Numbered from the stretch's first letter, positions 1-8,535 are shown. The stretch is DNA of 64,000 nt from Labilibaculum filiforme (GCF_002843315.1 NZ_MVDD01000006.1:210001-274000); one strand, 5' to 3'. The notes: generated by a model not told the origin, from the letters alone. Numbers and translations: made by a program.

Positions 1-88
1 GGTAGAAAACAATTGTAATATGTAAGGTTTTGAATAGTTATAGTGAATTCCTCTTAGGCACTAAAAAGCCTCACCCCCGCAGCTTTTT

Positions 89-235
89 GCTTCGGTTTGG
101 TACTTCGGAGGTGCTCCCCCCTACTTAAAAGCTTCGGTTTGGTACTTATTTGCTTCGGTGTCGAAGCTTTTTGCTCCGGTTTGGTACTTATGAGCATCGG
201 CTTGGTACTTATTTGCTCCGGTTTGGTACTTCTGA
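89..235. repeat. degenerate 21-bp tandem repeat array, about 7 units
   Basis: Units related to GCTTCGGTTTGGTACTTAT begin at 89, 131, 173, 194 and 215. Degenerate units fit the same phase at 110 (keeps TACTTA at the same offset) and 152 (keeps GCTTCGGT). Starts are therefore spaced by exact multiples of 21 bp. Because 21 is divisible by three, one frame reads as a heptapeptide repeat (LLRFGTY-like). No convincing start, upstream coding sequence or conserved product is visible, so I treat it as a noncoding array. It lies in a gene-poor, repeat-rich stretch. Confidence 0.75.
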
Positions 236-450
236 AGTACCCCCTAGGGTGTTAAATAGAAAAGGCGCTCTTTTTATTTGCCTCGGTTTGTATTCGAGGC
301 GATTGCAGCAGTCGTTTAGGCTTCTTCGCAATGACAACTATCCTTTTTTTTGCTCGTCTCGTCCCGATTAAATGGGATCGTCATTCGTAATTATTTCGCC
401 TTTGGCGAAAAACCCAGACAGTGGGTAAATATTACTATATATCTATTTTC
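236..450. other. intergenic, dispersed-repeat debris
   Basis: No gene is seen. The stretch has fragments of the intergenic repeat that recurs near 1255-1366 (GATTGC... ending CGCAATGACAA at about 300-337) and a small hairpin with arms TTTCGCC/GGCGAAA at about 384-402. The hairpin lacks a T-tract in the direction needed to be a clear terminator for the gene at 451-912. Confidence 0.5.
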
Positions 451-912
451 TTACTTTTTAGAGTTACCGGGGAATCTTTTACTTAGATCCTCGTAGATCA
501 TATCTGTTCCAGGCACGCCAGCTTTTCCGGCTCCCTTCACGTAATTGTAAAATGCAAGTGCGCCAATATAAGCTTCACTTCCTGAAAGCAACATGGTATC
601 GTCCAATAAATTGGCCAACTGCTGTATGGGTCCATACACTTGCTTTAAAGATTGTACCGCTTCCAAGTCTACTTGTAACTCATCGACTGCCACATAGGGT
701 GGCACCAGATTGGGATTGGCTTGCATGTGCGCATAAGCTTTGCTCACAAAAGCAAAGGTTTTGTCTCCCATTTTAGGAATCACACGGCGGTCGTCGGCCG
801 AAAGATTCTTTAAGTGAGGTAATAATTTATCATCCAATATTTGAATGGCATCCATAACAGCAACTAGGTCGGCCTCTGGAATTTCTACTGAAACTTGGTT
901 TTTAGTTATCAT
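451..912 (-). CDS. conserved hypothetical protein, 153 aa
   Basis: Soluble, mostly helical protein with no signal peptide or membrane segment. It starts MITKNQVSVEIPEADL and has a central MGDKTFAFV stretch, a VPPYVAVDEL stretch and a late GSEAYIGALAFYN segment. These look like the conserved blocks of a small uncharacterised Bacteroidetes family, but I cannot give it a function. It stands alone: the next minus-strand coding remnant upstream is more than 500 bp away. Length, composition and clean boundaries favour a real gene. The plus-strand reading frame inside it is a shadow. Confidence 0.75.
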   Translation of the reverse strand: MITKNQVSVEIPEADLVAVMDAIQILDDKLLPHLKNLSADDRRVIPKMGDKTFAFVSKAYAHMQANPNLVPPYVAVDELQVDLEAVQSLKQVYGPIQQLANLLDDTMLLSGSEAYIGALAFYNYVKGAGKAGVPGTDMIYEDLSKRFPGNSKK

Positions 913-1427
913 TTTGTTTTTTATTTTGAGTTAGAACCACTGTCTGAAGTTCATTCCTTGGTTTACATCGTTTCACAATAGTACAACGACATAATTTCCG
1001 AACTAATGTACAGTAATTTTTCAAATTAAAAACCATCTGCCTAAACAATATATTTATTACTACCGCTCAAAGCCTAGTAAACAAACGTAATTTTTATTTC
1101 CCGTGAGCATTATTAGATAATAAGTTAAGATGTATCCATAACGAATACCTACCTCTTGCATCTCTCACTTTATACTTATGTTGCTTTTTTTAATGTTAAC
1201 AGCCTAATTACCTTTTTAATCTCCTATTTTGTCGCTTACTACTTAATTCCCCAGCGATCCTTCGTATCCCGACAGCTTTCGGGACGAGGTTCGTATAAAT
1301 TGGCATTGTAACGAACGCGAACAGATTGCCACGGCATCGTTCCTCTGCCTCGCAATGACAATTCAATGTTGCGGTATCTGCGTTTTAATTAATAATTGAT
1401 AATCCGTAATTAATAATTATCTCTTGT
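913..1427. other. intergenic with repeat fragments
   Basis: No supported gene. The left half is plain AT-rich DNA. From about 1250 to 1370 it holds repeat-like debris: a palindromic TCCCGACAGCTTTCGGGA core at 1267-1284 and a block running from GATTGCCACGGC to CTCGCAATGACAA at about 1323-1363. Then come short stuttering ATTAATAATT sequences at about 1388-1420. Confidence 0.6.
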
Positions 1428-1598
1428 TTATTCTCCTTTACCAATATTATAAACTTTAAAACCAATCGCACTTAATTCCTCTTTGTCCACCACATTTACC
1501 TTAATGTGCGGGCATTTTTGGGCAAGAACTGCCATGCTTGGCCCACCTACGTATCCTGCTCCTATGCAACAAATGTTTGTTATTTTTTGTATTGTCAT
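1428..1598 (-). pseudogene. ugd: internally deleted UDP-glucose 6-dehydrogenase remnant (56 codons)
   Basis: The first ~38 residues are the start of a bacterial UDP-glucose 6-dehydrogenase: the Rossmann dinucleotide loop [20 protein letters not shown] followed by HIKVNVVD. The frame then jumps to [14 protein letters not shown], which resembles the extreme C-terminus of the same family. Full enzymes have roughly 430-470 residues, so about 400 codons are missing in frame, with all catalytic and sugar-binding parts. The ATG at 1598 is chosen because the family begins there; the frame upstream to 1718 is not homologous. It lies downstream of and on the same strand as the UpxY gene, as expected of a decayed polysaccharide locus. 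Confidence 0.75.
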
Positions 1599-1718
1599 GT
1601 TTATATATGTCTTGAAGAGTCTTTTTCGTCGCACAGAATGCCTTCTTCTCCAAATAAGATTAGCTCGTGCGCCGATTTGTATGATTACCGCGTAAACCCA
1701 GGGTGACATTCGCTTCAC

Positions 1719-2036
1719 TCATTTGCCCTGAGCTATCATCTATTTGCCCTTCAGGCAAAAGGAGAATTAAAAATTATAATTATTAATTTTTGGCTTGAGA
1801 TTAATAACACCCCCTTTCTCCCGCCTGAATGGGGGACTAGTGCTTCGGATGAGCTTTATCTTTCCAGCTTTGCTGGTCCCGGCACCTCGGGATTATCATC
1901 TTTAATCAAACTTTTCTGCGTAATCTGCGTCAGAATTCTTAATTCCCCAGAGATCCTTGGTCCTTAGGCTTCTCTTAGAGTGACGAGCAATGAGGAGCAT
2001 CCAGTCTCTGAATTGGTAATTGATAATTTTCAATTC
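1719..2036. other. intergenic debris between ugd remnant and upxY
   Basis: No gene seen. It holds a hairpin with arms TTTGCC/GGCAAA around 1741-1757, short AT stutters, and repeat fragments at about 1930-2000 (AGATCCTTGGTCCTTAGGC...GACGAGCAATGAGG) resembling those at 1255-1366. An intact polysaccharide locus would have its biosynthetic genes here. Confidence 0.5.
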
Positions 2037-2588
2037 CTAATTGACTCCTCCCTTGTTGGGACAGCCCATTACATCTTCCGCTTTAATTTCTGTTAATACG
2101 CAGGCACCCAAAGATTCGAAACGGATGGCCAACCGATGTTTGCCACGCACTTCAATCACCTCACCAAAAACTCCCTTTAAAGGACCGGCAATTACTTTTA
2201 CCCGATCTCCCATTGCCATATCTGCGCCTCTCATCTCGATTTCCCGCCCCTTATCCGCCAAAAAACAACGAAGTGCATCAATCTGAGCATCGCGAATAAC
2301 GACCGCTTTTCCAGCAATTCGAACGTAACAAACCGCATAAAAAGAATGCAATACCTCGTCGTACTCTTTTGCACTTACCTGCGCAAAAACATAGGAAGTA
2401 AAAAGAGGAGTTTCTACCCATTTTTTTCGATCGCTCCAAACCCGAAGTTGCTTTTGCATGGGCAAATAGGCTTTAATTCCTTTACCACAAAGCTCATCGT
2501 ACAATTTTTTTTCGGAACGTGATTTGGTATAAATCGCATGCCAGGCATAATTCTTCTTTATTTTTATGATTTGTTTCTCTGTAGTCAT
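2037..2588 (-). CDS. UpxY family transcription antiterminator (NusG paralogue)
   Basis: 183-residue NusG-like protein. The N-terminal NGN domain (about residues 14-110) contains the typical WHAIYTKSRSEKK start, the LPMQ/RVWSDRKKWVETPLFTSYVF core and the VCYVRIAGK strand. The C-terminal KOW domain (about 130-175) contains GDRVKVIAGPLKGVFGEV. In Bacteroides, UpxY proteins are encoded as first genes of capsular polysaccharide operons and antiterminate in the 5' leader. Here no glycosyltransferases follow, only a deleted ugd remnant, so the gene looks orphaned. The long AT-rich region upstream (2589-3436) could hold its leader or promoter. The family call is sure; its current target is unknown. 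Confidence 0.92.
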   Translation of the reverse strand: MTTEKQIIKIKKNYAWHAIYTKSRSEKKLYDELCGKGIKAYLPMQKQLRVWSDRKKWVETPLFTSYVFAQVSAKEYDEVLHSFYAVCYVRIAGKAVVIRDAQIDALRCFLADKGREIEMRGADMAMGDRVKVIAGPLKGVFGEVIEVRGKHRLAIRFESLGACVLTEIKAEDVMGCPNKGGVN

Positions 2589-3436
2589 AACATTTCACAT
2601 CATCAATTACAAATAATACCTTCCATACAATTAACAATACAAAATAAGTACTTCCACAAATAAGAGAATTATCTCATTTTATTAAAAACCAAGGGTATAG
2701 ATACAGCTTCGCCCCTTCAGTCACATGCTATTCATGACTTATTTAACTAATTATCTATCTCAATTGTAAATAAAAAACCTTACTTATGTACTAAAAACAC
2801 ATTCTATCCACAGAGAAAGTCACTGTTTAAAAATGAGAACGCAAATATAATCAAACAGTATAAATAATGCGAATGGTTTGTTTTTATTTGCAAAAATCCC
2901 CCAATTAAGGATAAACGTTTTTTTTTGCAAAAAAATATGGGATAGGTAAATTAAATTGAATTTTACAAAAATAGTTTCTTTTTAAAGATGGATACTTGCT
3001 TTTATTTGCAGACAAATTCCAAGTAATAACCACCTCCTGTTTTGTAGTTTTGAAGGAACAAAACCTAGCTATATTCCTAGTTACTATATACAAACAATCT
3101 TATCGGCCAAACGGATTTTTGTGAGCTTACTGCGAGAAACAAAAGAAACATAAAGTGATATATTTTCAAATAAAGAATAAGAGGTCTGTTATTTATATTA
3201 TTTATCAGAAAAGATTAATTTTGTTTTTTTTGAGAGAAAAAAAATAAAATTAAGACAAATTAGCTTATAAAAATTACAAGCGCTAAAAAATGAGCAACTG
3301 CAATTTTTAGCAATAAAACGCTAAAAATTAGACCATACACACCATTTATCAAGCAATTAATCAATAATGTAATTTTATAAATAATATTTTGATTATTTTC
3401 GTGCGTTTAGATGTAATAAACCAAACCCGAACTTCT
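2589..3436. other. long intergenic region between divergent genes
   Basis: About 850 bp of very AT-rich DNA between divergent upxY and the TPR/PD40 gene. I see no convincing coding frame, tRNA or repeat. It probably contains both promoters, but I find no clean TTTG-N19-TAnnTTTG pair. Confidence 0.6.
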
Positions 3437-5080
3437 ATGAATTTAAAAAACATCCTTGTTTTATTGACTTTTTCGCTATTCAGTCTTTCGCATGTTACTG
3501 GTCAAAAATTACTATCGGTGAAAAAAAGTGATTTTGTGGATGGTAGTGAAAAATCTAATCTTGCTTACTTTAAAATTAAACAAGCAATGGACTTTTCTCA
3601 ACAAAATGCTGAAAATACGGATCAATGCCTTCCTTTGTTTTTACAAGCTTATGCTTACAAACAAAACAATCCGGAACTAAACTACAACATCGGAATTTGT
3701 TACCTGAATGGTCATTTAAAAGAAAATGCAAGCAAGTATCTGCTGGACGCTTACCAATTAAATGCTGCAGTAAGTAAGGATATTTGCTACCAAATAGCTT
3801 TGGCACACCAATACGATTCCAATTTCGAGAAGGCCATAAAAATGTATCAGCTTACTATCGAGAACCTTGTAAAAGACAGAGGAAATCGGAACAAAGCACT
3901 CATTGAATCCTGCGAGAAACACATCTACGAATGTAAAAACGGCATTGTTTTGCAAGCAATTCCCGCTACCCTAACAGCAAACCGCTTGAATAAAGAAGTG
4001 AATTCAAAGTTTAATGACTTAAATCCAATAAAAAAGGGGGATACCTTTTATTTTAGTTCCCAAAGATCGGTGAACTCGAAAGGCCAGCTAATTGAAAAAG
4101 TTTACTCGGTAAGCATAGATAATAACAACTATCGGGATCTTAAAAAGGAATACATTCCTTTTGGAAAGGACGAAAATGTAGCTATCGTTAACATCGAAGA
4201 CAAGGATAAGTTCGTTTTTTACACAGGGATTGATGGTGGCGGAGATTTTGTTTTAGCCAAACAAAAAGGCGGAAGATGGATTGCAAGCGGCGACTTTCCT
4301 ACCGTAAATTCAGCCATCTCAAGAGAAGCTTCGGCATGTATCGCAGGCAATGAACTGTTCTTTGTTAGTGACAGAGAAGGTGGCGCCGGAGCATGCGACA
4401 TCTACTTTTGTACCAAAGATAAAAATGACAATTGGTCGCAGCCAAAGAATATTGGACTTAGTATCAATACTGAATTTGATGAAGCAGACCTTTTTGTTAC
4501 TCCAAACGGAAAAGAATTGTACTTCAACTCCAAAGGACACAACGGCATGGGAGATTACGACATTTTTAAATGTGATCGTCTCGCTAATGGCACGTGGAGC
4601 TCTCCTAAAAATATGGGAATTCCGGTGAACAGTCCCTACAACGACATTCAATTTTATAAATCGGAAACGGGAGAGCAATACTTTTCTTCGGATCGAAACG
4701 GAGGTGCGGGAGGCTTCGACATCTACAAAACCGAAAAGATTAAAGTAAATACTCCGGATCCTAAAGCTGTCGAGACTTATGCCGCCGCACCTGCAGCACA
4801 AGCACCTATTGTGCCGCAAGCGCCAAAAGAAATTATTCCTGAGCTAATCTACCGAATTCAAATTTTAGCCTGTAAAAATGAAGCAAATACCGACCAACTA
4901 TACAAAATATATCAGGGAAAAGAGCCTATCGAACAACAATTTTTGGATGGATGGAACAAGTATGCCATCGGAAAATTTAAAACCTACGCAGAGGCAGAAG
5001 CCTTTAAAGACTCCTGTGGCATTGAGGGAGCTTTTATCGTTCTTTTTAAGAACGGACAACCATTAAAAATAAGAAGGTAA
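3437..5080 (+). CDS. TPR / PD40 beta-propeller envelope protein with C-terminal SPOR-like domain
   Basis: 547 residues from the ATG at 3437. That start is chosen because it opens directly into a signal peptide (MNLKNILVLLTFSLFSLSHVTGQ); the frame runs 16 codons further upstream without a signal. Mature order: TPR-like helices (about 35-150, including PELNYNIGICYLNG), PD40/WD40-like propeller blades (about 185-435, with LFFVSDREGGAGACDIYF, ELYFNSKGHNGMGDYDIF and QYFSSDRNGGAGGFDIYK), a Pro/Ala linker, then about 70 residues resembling a SPOR domain (YRIQILACK...YAIGKFKTYAEAEAFK). The TPR plus PD40 layout resembles T9SS PorE-type envelope proteins, but those end in an OmpA-like peptidoglycan domain, absent here. 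Periplasmic glycan binding is inferred. A terminator follows. Confidence 0.85.
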   Translation: MNLKNILVLLTFSLFSLSHVTGQKLLSVKKSDFVDGSEKSNLAYFKIKQAMDFSQQNAENTDQCLPLFLQAYAYKQNNPELNYNIGICYLNGHLKENASKYLLDAYQLNAAVSKDICYQIALAHQYDSNFEKAIKMYQLTIENLVKDRGNRNKALIESCEKHIYECKNGIVLQAIPATLTANRLNKEVNSKFNDLNPIKKGDTFYFSSQRSVNSKGQLIEKVYSVSIDNNNYRDLKKEYIPFGKDENVAIVNIEDKDKFVFYTGIDGGGDFVLAKQKGGRWIASGDFPTVNSAISREASACIAGNELFFVSDREGGAGACDIYFCTKDKNDNWSQPKNIGLSINTEFDEADLFVTPNGKELYFNSKGHNGMGDYDIFKCDRLANGTWSSPKNMGIPVNSPYNDIQFYKSETGEQYFSSDRNGGAGGFDIYKTEKIKVNTPDPKAVETYAAAPAAQAPIVPQAPKEIIPELIYRIQILACKNEANTDQLYKIYQGKEPIEQQFLDGWNKYAIGKFKTYAEAEAFKDSCGIEGAFIVLFKNGQPLKIRR

Positions 5081-5140
5081 GAATTGATTTTCTTAAGAAA
5101 CAGTACAAAATAGCTTAGCAAGCACTTAGTAAAAACGAAG

Positions 5141-5179
5141 AAGAGCCATTCATAATCATTGAAGGCTCTTTTTTTTTTG
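5141..5179 (+). terminator. rho-independent terminator
   Basis: AAGAGCC pairs with GGCTCTT across a short loop, followed by an uninterrupted run of T. It lies about 60 bp after the TPR/PD40/SPOR gene. Confidence 0.85.
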
Positions 5180-5445
5180 GGAGCTGCAGATGGTTTTTGG
5201 TTTTGTTAAAACCGAGCATGCATTTAAATCAATTTCAAAAGGAAATGAATTTTCGTTCGCCCCTTTGTCATCACTTTTTTTCCGAGCCTAAAGGGCTCAA
5301 ATATCATAAATCAGGGTAAATGAGCCGCGCGAATACCGCCCTGAAATATTGAACTGACCTGAAAGTGCCACCCCAGATAAAAAAACATTTGGAAGCAATT
5401 CTCGTTTGCGTCGGGATACTAAACAACAATAAATCGATTGTTTGT
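5180..5445. other. intergenic between convergent genes
   Basis: No supported gene. A GAGCC/GGCTC hairpin at about 5284-5298 has a T-tract before it but not after it on the plus strand, so I do not call it a terminator. Confidence 0.5.
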
Positions 5446-6408
5446 CTATTTGCAAGTATTTTTACCAATAATAATTGCCAGTTCTGCCGCAATATTATTT
5501 AGCAAACTTCTTTCTTCCGTAAAAAAAGGCCCCTCGTTCATATCCGGACATTTTTCGGTATAAATAACTTCTACAAGTCCGCATTTTTCATTTTCAACAA
5601 TAATGGGCGCCACAAGTTTATGCTCACAACTAGTTATGGGAGCGCTGGTATATTCGATGCCATTTACCGTAATTCGGGCTTGAGTTATTTCTGGGTACTG
5701 CCAGGCAGGTGGTATTAAATTAATAATTTGATGAATACTATCTTTCAGCGAAACGGAACTTTGCTTGGTAATATTTGACATCTCGTACAAGAAAGCCAAC
5801 TCTTTTACTCGTTCCTGTAAAAGCGCTTGTGTATACTGGTTGATGAGAATGGCACTTAAAGTTTGTGCAAATTCTTCGAATAAATTAGTGCCCAAACTCG
5901 AAAATAACTCTCTCTTAATATTTTTAAGCTGCAGCAAGCCTACTCTTTTATTTCCATATAAAAATGGGATAATTAAAAGTGAACAACTACTCTTTGGCTG
6001 CAGTAGATTACTATTTTCAGCCAAACCTAATTTCCGGCGATAAGGAATGGAAAAATTATTAAAATCTATGGTCCAAAACGTTCCTTTTTCGGTAAAAAAA
6101 GTGGATGTAGAATCAAAATTATTCGTCAATATTGGCTCCCAAAGCATTGTAGTTTCGTCTTCAGATAGCTGTTGCAACAAGTCTTGTAAACTTATTTTTT
6201 TGTATTCAAAAGCGTCCTTTGTGCCGTGTACAAATTCGAACTGCAATTCATTTTCCCGCGTCTGAAATAAAAGCCTTAGTTCCGAAAACTTCAACGAGTC
6301 AAGAAGTAAGTTCGAAATTTCGTTCAGAAAAATAGACCTTGGTAACTCGCGGTTAGCAATTTTTAATATTTCATACGACAAGGTGGGAAGGATATTTTTC
6401 ATTTTCAT
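5446..6408 (-). CDS. GAF-domain protein
   Basis: 320 residues, no signal peptide. The first half begins with a helical segment (PTLSYEILKIANRELPRS) and a GAF-like sheet ending in CSLLIIPFLYGNKRVGLLQLKN. A linker helix (ERVKELAFLYEMSNI) leads to a second GAF-like unit with LIPPAWQYPEITQARITVNG and a final ERSLLNNIAAELAIIIGK helix. The second unit is the type usually placed before a histidine kinase or PAS module, yet the protein stops there with no output domain. It may bind a ligand or partner and act through another protein; no sensor kinase is nearby. A terminator separates it from the gene upstream. Confidence 0.75.
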   Translation of the reverse strand: MKMKNILPTLSYEILKIANRELPRSIFLNEISNLLLDSLKFSELRLLFQTRENELQFEFVHGTKDAFEYKKISLQDLLQQLSEDETTMLWEPILTNNFDSTSTFFTEKGTFWTIDFNNFSIPYRRKLGLAENSNLLQPKSSCSLLIIPFLYGNKRVGLLQLKNIKRELFSSLGTNLFEEFAQTLSAILINQYTQALLQERVKELAFLYEMSNITKQSSVSLKDSIHQIINLIPPAWQYPEITQARITVNGIEYTSAPITSCEHKLVAPIIVENEKCGLVEVIYTEKCPDMNEGPFFTEERSLLNNIAAELAIIIGKNTCK

Positions 6409-6524
6409 TCTTTAGATAAATGCACAAAAGCTACTTTTGGCAAAGATATTAAATGCTTGGAATTATTAAAGTACCTAAGCTCAATCATAAAAAAAACAGC
6501 AACATGCTATTTGTTGGTACTATT

Positions 6525-6561
6525 CAAAAAAGAGAGGATGTCCTAAATCAGGAACATCCTC
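6525..6561 (-). terminator. rho-independent terminator (minus strand)
   Basis: On the minus strand GAGGATGT and ACATCCTC form an 8-bp stem followed by a T-run (A-run at 6526-6531 on the plus strand). It ends the 6588-7765 two-gene unit. Confidence 0.85.
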
Positions 6562-6587
6562 TTCATTTAATGGTGAAGTGATTTATT

Positions 6588-7343
6588 TTATTCTCCTCTC
6601 CCCTTTATTATGCTGCTTTTCCAGGCTTTAGTATCCTTACTTGAAAAAACAGTTGCATCGAGCAGGCATGGGTAAATGTTTGCTTTTTCGCACAATAGCT
6701 GAATGCCGTTGGATATAAAATGATAAAATGATTTATCCTGAAGCGCTATCGGAGAAAACAAAATTGGAAACCCAAAATTCTTTAACCATCCTATAAATTG
6801 AGGGGTAATGGGAATTTCGTATTTTGTTAAACCTAAAGTTTGTAAAAAGCTTCGTGCCTGTATAGAACCAAAACCTTTAAATACCTTATCGATATAATCA
6901 GCCAATTCTCTTTCTTGAGCTACCGTATAATCTTCTGCACTGCACTTCTCCAGCTCAACCATTATTTCCCAATTCGACTGCAAAAGGTAAAAGTAATTTA
7001 GAATGAAAAAGTTGATCGTTTTACCCGATGGAATAATTCCATTTGAAGCCAAAGCCTCTTGTACAGCGCTTTCAATATCATATTCTTTCGAAAGAAATTC
7101 ATCGGTGAATAAAAATGGTGTTTTATTGAAAAAGGCATTTAATTTTTTGTCTTGATTTATATCCTGCTGCCCTGTCAGCAAACATCTTAGCATCTTTTTT
7201 AAAATGATATCCTTACTAATAACCAGCTCTTTTCGGCGAATATTTTTAAGCATTCGTTTTTCAACCAAGAGCGTTTTATTATTATTTACAAAATCAACGA
7301 CCTTCTTGATATCCGAATCGTTTACATCCCAAATAATTTTCAT
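6588..7343 (-). CDS. HhH-GPD (DNA glycosylase)-like protein, probable loss of catalytic residues
   Basis: 251 residues, soluble, not an established named family to me. MLRCLLTGQQD (about 51-61) resembles the QQ-containing helix of HhH-GPD glycosylases. KGFGSIQARSFLQTLGLTKY (about 156-175) resembles the helix-hairpin-helix, and it is followed by EIPIT-PQFIGWLKNFGFP. In active HhH-GPD enzymes a Lys lies in the hairpin and an Asp follows a P-[IV]-D motif; here the hairpin has no equivalent Lys and Thr180 stands where Asp is expected. I infer a DNA-binding relative that may not excise bases. It lies 11 bp after the GreA/GreB-like gene, so a shared transcript is likely. Confidence 0.5.
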   Translation of the reverse strand: MKIIWDVNDSDIKKVVDFVNNNKTLLVEKRMLKNIRRKELVISKDIILKKMLRCLLTGQQDINQDKKLNAFFNKTPFLFTDEFLSKEYDIESAVQEALASNGIIPSGKTINFFILNYFYLLQSNWEIMVELEKCSAEDYTVAQERELADYIDKVFKGFGSIQARSFLQTLGLTKYEIPITPQFIGWLKNFGFPILFSPIALQDKSFYHFISNGIQLLCEKANIYPCLLDATVFSSKDTKAWKSSIIKGRGE

Positions 7344-7354
7344 TTTCCTGACCT

Positions 7355-7765
7355 TTATAAGTTAAAATCACCTGCAGCCTCTGGTTGATAAACTATTTCA
7401 TCAATTCTTAATTCGGTTAATCCAGCAGGTACCACCCATTCGATATGATCGCCAATTTGATAGCCGATTAGTGCTGTGGCGATGGGAGAGAATATGGATA
7501 TTTTATGTTCTTTAAAATTTGCATTCCCAGGATAAACAATTTGAAATTCGACTTGTTTGCTGCTGTTTAAAAAACTCAATTTCACAATAGAATTCATAGT
7601 AACAACATTGGAAGGAATGGCCTCTGGCTCTACTATTTTGGCCGAATTTAATTCAGCTAATAATTTAGCGGCTTCAACATTGTTAATTGAATTAAACTGT
7701 TTAGCATCATTTATGCACTTTTTAATTCGAGCGTAATCAAGTCTGTTTACAATTAATTTACTCAT
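7355..7765 (-). CDS. GreA/GreB family transcript elongation factor-like protein
   Basis: 136 residues with a C-terminal GreA/GreB FKBP-like domain: VKLSFLNSSKQVEFQIVYPG, then ISIFSPIATALIGYQIGDHIEWVVPAG. The N-terminal part is a short helical region rather than the long coiled coil of true GreA, so it resembles Rnk or the short Bacteroidetes GreA/GreB-like proteins. Such proteins contact RNA polymerase; whether it stimulates transcript cleavage is uncertain. First gene of a two-gene unit with the HhH-like protein. Confidence 0.85.
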   Translation of the reverse strand: MSKLIVNRLDYARIKKCINDAKQFNSINNVEAAKLLAELNSAKIVEPEAIPSNVVTMNSIVKLSFLNSSKQVEFQIVYPGNANFKEHKISIFSPIATALIGYQIGDHIEWVVPAGLTELRIDEIVYQPEAAGDFNL

Positions 7766-8504
7766 AATTACAAGTTTAAAATTAGTTTGATGTTTTTAAA
7801 TAATTCGTAACACAAAAAATAACCGATGTTCCTTCTTCAAAATTTGGATTGCTTTTTATCTAGTGAATCACATTCCAACTGCCCGGTAAAAAAATAATTA
7901 CAGAGAAAAGTCGAAATCATCCTACCAGCAAATTAAGGCATATTATTTAAATTTCGGAACTAAAAAACAGCAAATAGGAAATAGGATTTTTACGGACAAA
8001 ATCGCCTTCATTTTAATCAATATAGAGCTGGTGAAATGCCATGTAGTAATAAGAAAATTTCCTTTTTTAAGTGGGACTATTTTTAAAAACAGGAGCTGCC
8101 TGTATAAACAATCGGCACAACTTCTTTATCCTTCCATTATCTACGAAAAAGAGATAAAGTTGAAGAAAGCTGTCGTCTAGCGAATTGGGTCAAAAGTCCG
8201 ATAATCAAATTCACTTGTGACGCTGAATAACGAACCCGAAGTATTTTTTTAAGAAGGATTTGTTCTCAGAAATAATCACTTTCCTGCAAATAAATATCCT
8301 GTTTCTTCTAATGGTATCATTTTTATGCTAAAAATATAAAAACAGAAATCTCTGTTACTACTAATTACTTAACTCCAAACAACATCAAAAATATTTTTGA
8401 GTTTTTTGAAATGTAATAGCCTACGAGGCCATCCTTCTTTACACAAAAAGTATTTTTAGTGAGGTTTTAAACTAATTTTCGTTTACTATTTTTTTGGAAA
8501 AAGC
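7766..8504. other. intergenic, about 740 bp, nothing recognised
   Basis: AT-rich region between the divergent GreA-like and ArsR genes. Both strands carry stops throughout and I see no tRNA or known RNA. A loose inverted repeat (TTTATC...GATAAA) occurs around 8120-8165 without a T-tract. Confidence 0.55.
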
Positions 8505-8535
8505 TTTGTAGATTTATCTGGAAAAATTACATTTG
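8505..8535 (+). promoter_or_regulatory. Bacteroidetes-type promoter of the arsR-like gene
   Basis: TTTG at 8505-8508 and TACATTTG at 8528-8535, 19 bp apart, match the TTTG-N19-TAnnTTTG consensus of Bacteroidetes housekeeping promoters. Transcription should start within the operator just downstream. Confidence 0.8.

Noticed and set aside
150-371. 73-codon open frame with LLRFGTY-type heptads
   Set aside because: It is a translation of the 21-bp array running into repeat debris. The start lies within the repeat and no homologous protein pattern is seen.
384-402. TTTCGCC/GGCGAAA hairpin as terminator of the 451-912 gene
   Set aside because: On the minus strand no T-run follows the stem, so the evidence is too weak.
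552-776. Plus-strand frame opposite the 153-aa gene
   Set aside because: Shadow of the better-supported minus-strand gene.
2905-3093. 62-codon minus-strand frame in the upxY upstream region
   Set aside because: Low-complexity Lys/Phe/Asn-rich translation of AT-rich DNA, with no start context or family resemblance.
5284-5298. GAGCC/GGCTC hairpin as terminator
   Set aside because: The T-tract precedes the stem on the plus strand and no T-run follows on either strand.
5304-5492. 62-codon minus-strand frame overlapping the end of the GAF gene
   Set aside because: Overlaps a well-supported gene in another frame and shows no protein-like pattern.
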